The notes: generated by a model from the letters alone, not told the origin. Positions 1 to 10,284 are shown, counted from the stretch's first letter. The stretch: 64,000 nucleotides of DNA from Canna indica (GCA_034359265.1 CP136890.1:71239501-71303500); one strand, 5' to 3'. Made by a program: numbers and translations.

Positions 1-266
1 TTGTACCCGTGAGAAAACATTAGGGGCATTTTTGTACTCGTGAGAAAACATTAGGGGCATTTTAGTACCTGTGAGAAAACGTCTTGGTCATGTCATCAGT
101 CCCAGTCATCAGCCACGTCAGCTCCGTTATCTCTCAACTAACACCGTTTAGCTATAGGAGCATTTTTGTACCCAATTCATAACGTGAGGGGTATTTTTGA
201 TCCCAAAAAAATATTAGGGATATTTTAGTACCCGCGAGAAAACGTCAGGGGCATTTTTGTACCTTT
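1..266. repeat. Degenerate ~31-bp tandem repeat
   Basis: Imperfect copies of a unit of about 31 bases built around AGGGGCATTTTTGTACC followed by GTGAGAAAAC recur from the window start to about 266, with an unrelated stretch around 95-160. No coding content. Units of this kind often belong to non-autonomous DNA transposons, but no terminal repeat is visible and the left part lies outside the window. Confidence 0.75.
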
Positions 267-274
267 TCCCTAAT

Positions 275-454
275 TATCATCAAACCGAGTTCACCCGAGT
301 TTACCGGCAAGTTTGACCGAGTTTATATGAGTTTACCCCGAGTTCACCCGAGTTTACCCAGAAATGAGTTTGGGTGCAAGTCAGCTCGATTTTGATACTT
401 GGGATCGTAAACTCATCCAAGTTTACGAGTTAACTTGCGAGTTTGACAAAACTA
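275..454. repeat. Degenerate GAGTTCACCCGAGTTTACC repeat and linker
   Basis: Several diverged copies of a roughly 20-base unit (GAGTTCACCCGAGTTTACC and variants) lie between 290 and 372, followed by a short AT/GC-mixed linker to the LTR fragment. No gene is seen. Confidence 0.6.
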
Positions 455-856
455 ATGACTACAACCAAGGACTCGACTACGACCCTAACTAGGACTGCTA
501 TGAGATCATGCGGCTCCACTGCATTCTAGCTGCGCCGAGTGATCCGGCCCACCTCATCGGTCAGGCTCTGCAAAACAGAAATCAAACGACAATGGGTGAG
601 TTCAAAGAACTCAGCGAGCGGTTTTACCAACCCTCACAAAAAAAAAACAAAGATAACAAGAATAAAGTCTATCTCTAAAGAGGCAATGTCACAAAGGTGT
701 GACTAGCTACGAGGCCAACATGCCACCCATGCCCAAGGCATCTAACCCTCCAAGAAGTGCATCAGGCCGAAGCCCACCATGCCCGAAGGCAACAACACAT
801 ACTAAAGAAGTGCATTGGGCCGAAGCCCACCATGCCCGAAGGCAACAACACATACT

Positions 857-1127
857 AGGATATCGGGAAGCCCTCCGAACTTATCCTAGTATACAAAAAC
901 TCGGGAGCAATCGGGAAAGACCCTCTGAACTTGCTCGACGAGACACGTAGGGACAATCGGGATTCGCCCATCCGAACTTGCCCCTTTAAGATATCCTAGG
1001 AGTAATTGGGAAAGGTCATCCGAACTTATTCCTTAACACCACCTCGGGAATAATCGAGTAGGCCCTCCAAACTTATCCCACGAGGCTGAACCAGAACAAT
1101 CAAGAAAGACCCTCCGAACTTATTCTG
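857..1127. repeat. Tandem hairpin array inside gypsy LTR, copy 1
   Basis: Six successive units each have a variable 6-8-base left arm, a nearly constant core (TCGGGAAAGGCCCTCCGA) and a right arm complementary to that unit's own left arm. Examples are GGAGCAA with TTGCTC and CAGAACAA with TTATTCTG. Equivalent arrays lie at 37621-37940 and 46547-46820. Confidence 0.8.
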
Positions 1128-2169
1128 CAGGTTGGGAATTTGGCGTCCAACCACCCGGGCGTAGCTCGTAACCCGGCTTCTAATTGAGCCGCTCCGCCAT
1201 GCTCAAGGTTATGGCGCATCAAGACCTAAGTCAAGATTCTCCTACGGTGTCCTAGGGGTGTTCTCATTATGAAGTGTCTTAACACTCCAACCCAAACCCT
1301 ATCCCTTAGACCCATAATGTCATGAACCCGTGTGGTTTTATTTCATGAATACTTTATAATTTGATTCATAACAGATTATGCTCACCATTAACCTAATTTT
1401 AATTATATAATTAAGATTTAGATCATCTCAATTAGGGTTTTATTTTAGGTTACTGTTTTGCCCAGAACTGCTGTGTCTAACCTGAATCTAGTCTCCAAAG
1501 TGTGTCCTATGTTTTCAAACTATGTGTTTCTGGTCGAAACGATAGGTTACACGACTATATTCACACATACACACACATCACAGCAAATAAATTAAAATCA
1601 GCACAGATTTATCATCTCAGCATACAATTCCAGCAATCATGCAATTTCAGCATACTTATAGAATTAAATCCGAAAATTAACAGAAATTAATCCTCTAATT
1701 ACCATTAGGACAGAATATTAATCTCAGGAATTAATTCACAGAAATCATGCTTTTTATCAAGATCCACAAGAAACCACACACTTAAACCAAGAACCAAACA
1801 TTAGATCAAGAACCCTCTTCTCAAGAACCCTTAATTAGTCATTATCAATATCTTAATCGTACCCTATGATTTCTACCCAAAATCACATATTTAATCCTAA
1901 GCATGAAATACACAAATCAAGAAATCAAATTTGGAGAATAAATCATGATTTGCACATCAAGAAAATATGGCAAGAACTCGAAGAGAATCCAAGAACAAGG
2001 CATAAATACCGAGCCGTCACAAACAACTTCAAAAATCCGATTAAAATCCTGAAGAGAGAAGGCAAACCACTCATCTTAATTGGAAGAAGAACTAAGAAAG
2101 AAATCCCGGATGACAGCCCTCAAATTCGACTTCAAAAGGTCGGCGGCTCAACCCAAGAAAAGGCTCCAA

Positions 2170-2480
2170 GAGGCGGCGACTCACTCCAAGCCGACAGCTT
2201 GGAGAGAGGGAGAGAGGGAGAGAGAGAGGAGAAGAAGAGGGGCTGGCTCGGCTGGCTCCTCTCGGCTCGGCTCCAAAGGGAAGGAAGAAAGAGAGAGAGA
2301 GGGGAGGAGAAGAAAAAGCAGGCGGCTCGGCTTGGCTCCTCTCAGCTCAGCTCCAAAGAGTAGGAAGAGAGGAAAGGAGGGGAAGAAGAAGCAGGCGGCT
2401 CGGCTTGGCTCTGGGTGGTGGCGGCTCCAAGGAGAAAAGGGAAAGAGGCTGGCAGCTTGGCTTGGCTTGGCTTGGCTTGG
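2170..2480. repeat. Purine-rich (GAGAGG)n and CTTGG repeats in LTR
   Basis: Low-complexity GAGAGGGAGAGAG tracts are followed by a run of GGCTTGGCTT units near 2455-2490. The same segment, shorter, is in the LTR copy at 48030-48200 and is missing from the copy near 39120, so it is an indel-prone part of the LTR. Confidence 0.8.
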
Positions 2481-3047
2481 CTTGGCGGCTGGCTCCCTTT
2501 CTCAACTCTTTAGGTGGCTCCAAAATAGGAGCCACAAGTCATGAGGGGGGAGGGTTTATACTCCCTCCTCAATCCTAGCCCCTTAAACCTTTAATCCACA
2601 ACCTGCATCCATCTTAAGCCAAAACCAAAACCCGCTAACCCGATAGACTTAAATAATTTAATTAATCTCATTATAATAAATCACAAGCAATTAATTAAAT
2701 ACCCATATGAACATAATTAGCAATTATGCACACACAACATCAAATTAAATAATCTCAACTACCCAAGCCTAAAATTCATAAATTCATATCCTACTTACCC
2801 GAGATCGCAAGCTCGCTCTGGACCATGAGTCGACTCGGCTCGACCACGAACTAGTCCGCTAGGCTGGCAAACACATATAATTAAGGGGGAAAAAAATTAA
2901 ATATCTAGGATTTTACAGCATGACATCGATGTCGTTGGGAAACTTCGTCAACGATCTGCTCGTGACGCCTGTGGGAAGTGGTACAAGTCCACCAAGTTGG
3001 AGGGAAAGTCGTCTGAGAAGGAGTTTTCAAGCAACACAAGAAGATCG

Positions 3048-3762
3048 CTTGCAAGAACTCTGAAAATTTTTTAAGGAGCGTGACAGTGCATGGCAATTAG
3101 AGCTAGAAGCAATCCAGAAGCACCATATCGCCTACACTTTCTACTGATGCCTCTGAGTCTAAATGGCTATGACAACTATTCAGAGTCTAAGCTCCAAAGA
3201 GTCATTCAGCTCTGATGCCTCTGAGTCAAAACAACCCAGTGCAAAGATCAATCCATGGGAAAGACTCACAGAGAACTTGAAAGAGAATGATCTTGAAAAG
3301 GAAGTTTGTTGTGGTGAACTTTCGAAAGTTGAACAACTAAGATCAGCACTTGAAGCACTTGAAATAAAGTATCAAGCAGGGTAAATCCAAAGCACAATGC
3401 AGATCTAGTCTACTTATGAATTAATGGAGCAGGTGAAGAGTGATTATGGAGTCAAAGAGGCTGAACTAGAACTAAAATTGAACCATGCAAAAGTAGAGTT
3501 CATTGAACTGAAGGTATATTTATTGGAGAATGAAGCAGAACATCGGATGACATCAGGTAATAAGGAAATGAAAACAAACAATCAAGAAGTTCAGAAAGCA
3601 CAAATGCAATCCGAGTTGGAGTTGAATCTTTTAAGTCAATTAATGACATAGAAGATTTAAAGACCAGCCTCATGAACAAACAGATTGAGTTGTAGAATGT
3701 CTTGGAGGAGAATAGGACGCTTAAATCTGAAAGGGAGAAGAGAGAGCATGAGAGCTGTAAAG
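3048..3762 (+). pseudogene. ICR/RIP-like (interactor of constitutive active ROPs) pseudogene
   Basis: The translation across frames resembles the coiled-coil body of plant ICR/RIP proteins, which link active ROP GTPases to the cytoskeleton and exocytosis. Recognisable blocks in order: FKERDSAWQLELEAIQK (about 3075-3120), VEQLRSALEALEIKYQ (about 3330-3378), YELMEQVKSDYGVKEAELEL (3416-3475) and IEDLKTSLMNKQIEL (about 3650-3695). The copy is broken by stops (after LQEL, after KYQAG, after LMT and after QIEL) and by frameshifts, and it lacks both ends of a normal gene. It joins directly to an FLA-like fragment on the other strand, which suggests transposon capture or rearrangement. The family call rests on recalled motifs, so moderately sure. 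Confidence 0.65.
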
Positions 3763-3765
3763 GTT

Positions 3766-3903
3766 ACAAAGCGATTGTTGCTGCTGGCGTAATCGACGAG
3801 GGTGGGGTGGCGGGAGAAGGTGAAGGTGGTCACTAGCGAGGGTGGGGTGGCAGGATTGGGGCCAGGCGACGGAGGCGATGCGAATGGGGATGACGTGGTA
3901 GAG
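3766..3903 (-). pseudogene. FLA-like fragment, downstream part
   Basis: Read on the minus strand, 3903 down to about 3815 gives YHVIPIRIASVAWPQ and HPTLASDHLHL. This resembles the FAS1 region that follows the HIIP block in fasciclin-like arabinogalactan proteins of the FLA15-18 group. It lies against the end of the gypsy element at 3904 and is best read as the continuation of the N-terminal fragment at 6693-6962. Roughly 50 FAS1 residues that should lie between the two are absent, so a deletion went with the insertion or followed it. Confidence 0.5.
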
Positions 3904-4442
3904 TGTCAGATGTGTGGATTTACTTGACTTAGTGCGACTGTGGTTGATGCCAGTTCTTCAGTGTTGAGGGCCAGTTTGTGGAAACCTCACTGGTTCTCAA
4001 CATCAATGTGGATGCTACAGGTAATCATCGAGAAACCGACAGGTCGAAGACGAATGTAGTAAGCTAGAAGAAGAAGAGAGGAGGGAAGAGAGGTGGGGGG
4101 ATAGAGAGGAAGAAAACTTAAGAGTTTATATTCTTCTCCCTGTTTCACACCATTACATCTATTTATATGCAATTTACATTTCGTACTCCTTCCACCACTG
4201 AGGACGTTTCCTCGCCCGTTCTTCTCGAACTGATCCATGTGGCGGTTGCTCCGCTGGTCAACTAACTCCCTTCGTTCGTTCTCCTCGAACTAATCCACGT
4301 GGCGGTTGCTCTGTCGGCCCACTAGTTTCTTCTATTCCACTTCGAACGCCTGCGTCAGCTCCTCCTTTGATGTGACCACGTGCACTACGATCACCGCTAT
4401 GGGTGATCGTAACATAGAGGAGCAAGGTCCGCTACGAGCGCA

Positions 4443-5200
4443 AGTTGAGCGAACTCAAGCTGATACATTTCAGCTACAACTTGTGTTTCATTCATCCGCT
4501 TGAGCGAAGGTGGCTGTACCAACTCCGCTTGCATTGAAGTTTCTCCTACCCAAGTGTGTTTCCCATCTTGTAAGTGGAATTCAAACACTTGCTTGGCGAA
4601 GTCCATGACAACAAGGCCTAATGTAGCCATCCAGGCAACACCTAGAACTGCATCCGACCCTTTAATTGACAGTACATAAAAATCAGTAGTTATTTCAACA
4701 CCTTGGATGAGCATCTTAAGTCCTCTGATCATTCTTTCGCTCGAGATTTTATCTCCACTTCCGACCATTACACCCAAGGCTGGAGTCGGCTCTATATGTA
4801 GTCCCAAATGTTTTGCAATTCTAGTTTGCACAAAGTTGTGCGTGCTTCCGCCATCCAGTAGAACTTGAATGCTTCTGCCTCGGACTTGGCCTTTGAAACG
4901 CAGCGTCATGGGTGAGAAGCACCCTGACATTGCATTAAATGAAATCAGGGAATGCTCTGTAATCTCTTTTTCTTCAACACTTGTTGAGGGCTCTCCATTC
5001 TCTTCAGTTTCATCACTGGTTGCTTCATCATCGAGCATGAATAACTGGGGCGACTTACATCTATGTCCCCAGGTATACTTCTCATCACAGTAGTAATAGA
5101 GACCTCGTTCCTTCCTTTTTTGTGCCTCAGCCGATGTAATCCGTCTGGAAAATGGTCGGCCTCCATTTGAATTGGACATCCACGGTTTCAGGGAAGTAGC
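4443..5200 (-). pseudogene. Gypsy aspartic protease domain, truncated
   Basis: One minus-strand frame from 5179 carries the zinc-knuckle remnant, an acidic linker, then a retropepsin-like domain with active-site block VLLDGGSTHNFV and the flap-side block LGVAWMATLGLVVMDF. The frame continues through PPSLKRMNETQ and enters the LTR, ending at 4397 on an accidental stop. The usual linker to reverse transcriptase is missing, so this is the deletion point of the element. Confidence 0.8.
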
Positions 5201-6154
5201 TCATGCCGCTGCCACTCTCCCCCCTGAATTATTAGTCACCTCATTCGTTGGCGTAGGTAAAATAGCAGCTCCCTTGAAACCAACAGATGGAGTATGAATC
5301 CGGCGCAATGAAGCTATCTTTGCTTCACACCGTTTAGCTATCATAATGGCTTCATGCATCGTCACAGGTTGCATGGTCAACACCTCCGCTTTAATATCGG
5401 CTCGTAATCCCGACACAAAGCAGTTTAAAAGAAAAGATTTTGGCAAATTGGTGGTCCGAAGAGCTAACTCTTCAAATCGCCCTTCGTAGTCCTCAACTTT
5501 GTTTTCCTGTACCAGCTTTGTCAGTTGGCCTTCCGGCGGTTCTAGATCCGTGGGTTCAAACCATTTTCGTATAGAATCCACCAAGTGGTTCCACCAGGGG
5601 AGCTGCTTCCGCCGTTGCATCTAGCGGAACCACTTTTTGGCGATTCCTTTCATTCGAAAGGATGCCATCGTCACCCGGTGCTAGTCTTCAGTCGAGTAAA
5701 AGTCGAAGAAGTCGTCCGTTGAAGCGATCCAGTCCTCGGCGTCTGCTCCATTGAATATGGGTAGCTCGACTTGAGGAGGCTTTGGAGGGAATGGAAAGCT
5801 ATCCTCGTCTCCCAACTCCGGCCGCGGATGTGGTCTCCACCGGGATGTTTGAGGACTGCTGTGATTTTCGGATCCCCCTTGCTCAGCCTTGATCTTATTT
5901 AGTTGGACCATCTGATTATTAAGAAGGCCGATTTGTGCCGCAACATTTTGTAGCAACTTTTGTTGGCCTTCAATTATCTGTTGCTGATTCTCTAATCCAC
6001 TATGGATTGATCCAAGCAACTGATCATGGCGAGCACTAGCCTCTTGCAGCAATCGAATGGACTCAGATGTAACTTGTGCTCGAGTCTCCATAAGATCTGT
6101 TGATCTTATGGTCTCTTTGTTTTCCCACAGTTCAAATCTCAATGAAAGCACCAA
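5201..6154 (-). pseudogene. Gypsy gag polyprotein remnant
   Basis: Minus-strand frames 6154-5681 and 5620-5201 together give a typical plant gypsy Gag: a coiled-coil-like N-terminus, the PKPPQVELPIFNGADAEDW block, then WNHLVDSIRKWF and a capsid helical region ending near FVSGLRADIKAEV. A stop (TAG, probably from a Trp codon) precedes MQRRKQLPWW, and another stop and frame change follow STED. The downstream zinc knuckle (YYYCDEKYTWGHRCK) has lost its first Cys to Tyr. The protein could not assemble without repair. Confidence 0.8.
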
Positions 6155-6692
6155 TGTCAGATGTGTGGATTTACCTGTCTTAGTGCGACTGTGGTTGATC
6201 CCAGTTCTTTAGTGTTGAGGGCCAGTTTGTGGAAACCCACTGGTTCTCAGCATCAATGTGGACGCTCCAGGTAATCATCGAGAAACCGACAGGTCGAAGA
6301 CGAAGGTAGTAAGCTAGAAGAAGAAGAGAGGAGGGAAGAGAGGTGGGGGGATAGAGAGGAAGAAAACTTGAGAGTTTATATTCTTCTCCCTGTTTCACAC
6401 CATTACATCTATTTATATGCAGTTTACATTTCGTACTCCTTCCACCACCGAGGACGTTTCCTCGTTCGTTCTTCTCGAACTGATCCACGTGGCGGTTGCT
6501 CCGCTGGCCAACTAACTCCCTTCGTTCATTCTCCTCGAACTAATCCACGTGGCGGTTGCTCCGTCGGCCCACTAGCTTCTTTAATTCCACTTTGAATGCC
6601 TGCGTCAGCTCCTCCTTTGATGTGACCACGTGCACTACGATCACCGCTATGGGTGATCGTAACATAGAGGAGCAAGGTCCGTTGCGAGCACA

Positions 6693-6962
6693 AGTTGACT
6701 TCTCTACCAACTCAGCCAACACCGTATAGTGAGAATCGAGGAGAGCAACGAGCACCGAGTTGGAGTTGATATGCTCGCTCGAAGACTCCGCGGGCAATGC
6801 GGTCGTGAAAGCCTCGGATTCTGACAATGCCAACGATGGGGACGCTGCTGGAGAGGAAGAGGAAGAGCGCGACTGGAATGTCAGAGACAAAGGAGAAGGC
6901 GCCGCCGAAGGTGCGCATGGCGGCACCACGACGAAGAGGGAGGCCATTTGGGTGAAGACCAC
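6693..6962 (-). pseudogene. Fasciclin-like arabinogalactan protein N-terminal fragment
   Basis: Minus-strand translation from 6962 gives a hydrophobic, Ala/Pro/Ser-rich leader (MASLFVVVPP and on), then INSNSVLVALLDSHYT and VLAELVEKS. That second block is the start of the FAS1 domain of the FLA15-18 group of cell-surface adhesion-like glycoproteins. The frame is cut at 6692 by the gypsy LTR. The Ala/Pro/Ser region fits a secreted arabinogalactan protein. The piece at 3766-3903 appears to be the other side of the same gene. Family call from recalled motif; fairly sure for the FAS1 start, less so for the leader. Confidence 0.6.
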
Positions 6963-6984
6963 TGAGTAAAGGATGGCAGAACCA

Positions 6985-7112
6985 TATGGGGGGAGGAGGA
7001 GGAGGGTGCAGAGCCATATGGGGAGGAGGAGGAGAAGGAGGAGAAGAAGAAGAAGAAAAGAAAAAAACGGCAGCAGTTGGAAGGAAGAAGAGAAGAGAGA
7101 GAGAGAGAAAAA
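6985..7112. repeat. GGAGGA/GAAGAA purine-rich low complexity
   Basis: A run of GGAGGAGGAG, GAAGAAGAAG and GAGAGAGAGA upstream (on the minus strand) of the FLA-like start. It may be the old 5' untranslated region of that gene. Open frames here on both strands are due to composition. Confidence 0.7.
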
Positions 7113-7262
7113 ATGGGATCGTCTGCTACGTATGATGCCGTTAGGCTACGCAAGCGCCGTTTACCTTCACGTCAACTAAGTTGAGATGACACGTGACGAT
7201 TTGGTAGATGACATAAACGGAAGTAAAAGTTATACATTTACAGGCGAAATTTGAAAACGCGA

Positions 7263-8689
7263 GTAGAACGTAAAATTTCTACAAATCTTATGATTTTTTA
7301 GTCTATTATCCCTTTTAAAAATACAAAACTAAAAAAAATATTTTGAACAAAAATAATAATTTTATGAATAAAAATAAAATAAAAGATGAATATAATATAA
7401 TAAACTGAAATAAATTAGAAATTAAAAAAATTAAATTGTTTTAGACTAAATATGGTTTTGATATACTTTTAAAAACAAATTCATAAATGATATTTTAAAA
7501 ATTCAAAAATTAATATAAAAACATTTAATACATTAAAAATATAACTATTAATTATTTAATAAATTCAAAATTAAAAACATCATAATAGATTAATATAAAA
7601 AAACACTAAAAAATTGCACTAAGAGACATTATAATAATTTATATAGATTTCAACGACCAAAATATATATATATATAAATATAATTTATAAAAAATAAAAA
7701 TATTTTTAAAAATAAAAATATAATATAAAAATACCAAATTAAAATATATAATTATTTTAAATTACATAAATTTATTTGGTGTTGAAATATTATTAAAAAT
7801 GAACTCAAGAAATGAAATTTTAAAAACTTAAAAACTAATATAAAAATAATTCAATATATTAAAAATTATTTTTATTATTTATTCAAAGTAGTAATAAATT
7901 CAAAATTAAAAACATCACAAATAACTTGATTTAGAGAAAGAGAGGAGACGTGAGAGAGAGGGGGAGAGAGGTGTGAAAAGAAAAAGTAATATAATTTTTT
8001 TAAAAAAAATCTCAATGTACCGTATCAACGAATTCCTCTATTTTATGTTGTGCTAATTGTGCTAATTGAGTTGTTAGGATTTAGTTCTCTTTTCAACTTT
8101 TATGTTTCTTTTTCTTCAAATTTTATCCTCCAATAATTTCTCTGAAATTGGCGGCAGGTTTCTTTATTATCTTTTCTGGTGTAAAATAAAAATACTCTCT
8201 TGAAATCAAGGATACACCTTTTATATCTAAATATATGACATATTTATATCTAATAAATCAAAGCATAAGCATCTTTGATCTACTTTTTTTTCTGCCTTAA
8301 GTAAAGTGGAGCAGCGTGTATTCCGAAGAAGGCATCGGCAGCTTTCGCCTTTCGGTACGGCTATTGCCTTCCTGACTTCATATTTATGTACTCTCAATCA
8401 TGCTTTAATTCTACATTGTTAATTTGTTACTCTCGCTCTTTGTTATATATAGTAAAAGTTTGCATGGGGCGAGTATATTGGTCAATATATTTGTTTCTTT
8501 TGTTGTTTTTCGCAAAATATCAGCCCGACGATGATTGTACTTGCCTATTGATACCGCGCGGGTCGTGTTACATATATTGATGTTTTGCAATGTAATATAT
8601 ATGTAGAGATGCATGTACTTGATCAAAAACTAATTGGGAAATTGGCATAATTTTGGTGTTTAAAATTCAGTTCATCTGGATTTCCACAG
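7263..8689. other. AT-rich stretch, no gene seen
   Basis: From 7263 to about 8010 the sequence is strongly AT-rich, with a (TA)n tract near 7663-7675 and a short purine-rich block at 7930-7980. From 8010 to 8689 it is mixed, with a GC-richer patch at 8310-8380 (CAGCTTTCGCCTTTCGG). Small open frames on both strands at 8386-8626 resemble nothing recognised. Confidence 0.6.
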
Positions 8690-8699
8690 GCATTTAATC

Positions 8700-9340
8700 T
8701 GACTAACGCCTAACATCGTGCCCACCCTTATCACGATGCGTCCGCTACGTGCCGCGTGTTTCGTACCTAGAAGGCGCCGAGCACGTTGGTAACCATCACC
8801 CGCTCGAACACCGACGTCTAGAAATTGAGGAAGCTCGTGCGAGGGTGACGGCGGTATCGATTTGGTAAATATTTCTCAGAACATGGAGTGTAAATCAAAC
8901 TCATGCCCATATTTGAATTAAAACTGAGATACTGATGGAAGTTCTTCCCTTTTGAATCAGATAGATCCATATCTGAAAGAGGCTTACAATAAGTTCTTTC
9001 AAAATTTATTATTTGTTTCTCTGTTAGAGGTATTGCAGAAATGTCTGCGATCGAGTAAATAGCTCTACGAACGAATGACTCGGATCGAATTGGAAAATGG
9101 AAAGATTTGTACAAGTTATACGTTTCATCACCACTTTGTGGAAAATCGTTAGGTATGAATATGTCAGATACTTGTGACTCGATTGCTCGACATGGGCCTC
9201 GTTGGTGACGTGACCTTGTCATCCTGGATGCATGTCAGCGCCGACTAGCCGAGCGCCATGGCCGGCGAAGAACTTTGTCATGTTCTGGTCGATGCCACTT
9301 GCGCCCATGGTGATGAGAGCAACTTTTTCCTTCGAGCCTG
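8700..9340 (-). pseudogene. Short-chain dehydrogenase/reductase pseudogene split by plastid DNA
   Basis: Minus-strand 9340-9190 reads EKVALITMGASGID, then [17 protein letters not shown] and [10 protein letters not shown]. This is the Rossmann start of a classical SDR (TGxxxGIG here decayed to MGASGID, then the ADV-type strand and the CDVT-type motif). After the plastid insert, minus-strand 8850-8700 continues with PRTSFLNF, a stop, then SVFERVMVTNVLGAF and a weak NTRHVADAS, matching the helix that carries the NVxG motif. About 35 SDR residues are missing at the insert. The YxxxK catalytic region is not seen. Plant SDR110C enzymes act on terpenoids and alcohols; this copy is dead. Confidence 0.7.
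8860..9188 (-). pseudogene. ycf2: Plastid ycf2 fragment in the nucleus (NUPT)
   Basis: Minus-strand translation gives [74 protein letters not shown] and [23 protein letters not shown]. This is a co-linear internal part of the large plastid protein Ycf2 with few changes. About 330 bp is present and both flanks are SDR sequence. The frame stays open through SDR, ycf2 and SDR again from 9222 to 8818, which is chance. The low divergence suggests a fairly recent transfer compared with the decayed SDR host. Confidence 0.9.
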
Positions 9341-9466
9341 TTTGAAACAATGCCATATATATATAAGAGAGATATGAGAAAGAAAAATAATATTGAATAA
9401 GAATTTAATGTGAATTAAGATGAGCATTAATGGTTGGAATACAAAGTAATTTGTATAAAAAATTAA

Positions 9467-10198
9467 GGGTAAATTACACAGAATTCCCCTCGACTATATA
9501 TAGTCGATGTGCGCGCGCAAAGACTACCTAAACTACCAAGTGTGCACAAAATCCCCCACGACTGCACTTTTTGTTCAAATAACCCCCATCCGTTAGCCCG
9601 TCCGTTAGTAACTTAACGGTAAAACTCCCACGTGCGCAGAACCCTCCTTCCCGATGCCACGTGGCAGCAATCTTCACCCTTCATCTCATTCGACGATCAT
9701 CACTTTTTCTTCTACCCATCTCTCACCTACCTACAGTTCAATTCTCCCCTTGCCATAGACTCTACCGTCATCATCACCACCACCGCCGAAGGAGGAGGAG
9801 GATTCGGCGACCTCCTCCTCCTCCTCTAGAATCCTCCTCCTCTAGAAGAAGAAGAGGAGGAGGCCGTCGAAGGAGGAGGACTCCTCCTTTTCTTCTTCTT
9901 CTACTAGAGAAGGAGGATTCTTGAGGAGGCTCCTCCTCCTCCGACGGCGGCGGCGGCGGTGGACTATATAGCAAGGGGAGGAGTGTAGGTAGGTGAGGGA
10001 AGAAGAAGTGATGGTCGTCGAATGAGATGGAGAGTGGAGATTACTGCCACATGACACTTGGGAGGGTTATGTGCACATGAGAGTTTTGTCATTAAGTTAC
10101 TAACGAGTGGGCTAATAGAGAGGGTTATTTGAATAAAAAATATAGTCGCGGGGGTTGCACATTGATTATAGTCGAGGGGGGTTCCGTGTAATACACCC
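9467..10198. mobile_element. 732-bp foldback MITE with 9-bp target duplication
   Basis: The two halves are long imperfect inverted repeats. The left start GGGTAAATTACAC, then CCCCTCGACTATA, AACTTAACGG, CCACGTGGCAGCAATC and CATCTCATTCGACGA, mirrors the right arm back from GTGTAATACACCC. The centre (about 9780-9955) is GGA/TCC triplet-rich. The direct repeat AAAAATTAA flanks it at 9458-9466 and 10199-10207. A 9-bp duplication and long terminal repeats point to the Mutator superfamily. No transposase. Overlapping open frames on both strands in the centre are triplet-repeat artefacts. Confidence 0.88.
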
Positions 10199-10284
10199 AA
10201 AAATTAAATATCGGTAAAATGCACACATTAAATGTAGATTTTGACAGTTATTCAATTTTGGCACATTAAATATATTAAATGTCA

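Larger units (their letters stand above)
455..2917 (-). mobile_element. Truncated gypsy LTR (Del/Tekay-like family)
   Basis: This stretch matches, block by block, the two LTRs at 36970-39493 and 45902-48435: the ACTCGACTACGACC block, the hairpin array, the CTACGGTGTCCTAGGGGTG block, the purine-rich segment and the terminal CTAGGATTTTACA. About 300 bases are missing at its left (the LTR 3' end in element orientation). Its right border ends in ACA at 2917, the LTR start when read on the minus strand. No internal region follows, so it is a remnant or truncated solo LTR. The open frames over 1866-2544 come from purine-rich low-complexity DNA and are not genes. Confidence 0.85.
3904..6692 (-). mobile_element. 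Ty3/gypsy element with gag and protease only
   Basis: Two LTRs of about 538 bp (3904-4442 and 6155-6692, very similar, each TGTCAG...CA on the plus strand) bracket a minus-strand internal region. On the minus strand the priming site TTGGTGCTTTCATTGAG follows the right-hand LTR directly, so that LTR is the 5' one. The internal region holds gag and aspartic protease, then runs straight into the 3' LTR at 4442: reverse transcriptase, RNase H, integrase and an obvious polypurine tract are missing. No matching 5-bp duplication was found (TAGAG on the left, AGTTG on the right). The six bases after CA are the same at both LTR ends, which hints at recombination or deletion. Confidence 0.85.

Noticed and set aside
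857..1127. CRISPR-like array
   Set aside because: Units have repeat-like cores and variable arms, but the variable parts are complementary within a unit, the DNA is a plant LTR, and no cas genes exist here.
1866..2544. Overlapping frames of 154-165 codons inside the first LTR copy
   Set aside because: They lie in purine-rich low-complexity LTR sequence, overlap each other in different phases and are not preserved in the other LTR copies.
4869..5093. Plus-strand frame opposite the gypsy protease
   Set aside because: Shadow of the minus-strand protease frame, with no homology of its own. The same holds for 43876-44133, 44335-44583 and 45395-45646.
8860..9188. A functional ycf2 gene or a plastid contig
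   Set aside because: Only about 110 of the roughly 2000 residues are present and both flanks are nuclear SDR sequence.
9632..10057. Several Arg/Pro/Leu-rich frames on both strands
   Set aside because: They come from the GGA/TCC triplet core and arms of the foldback MITE.
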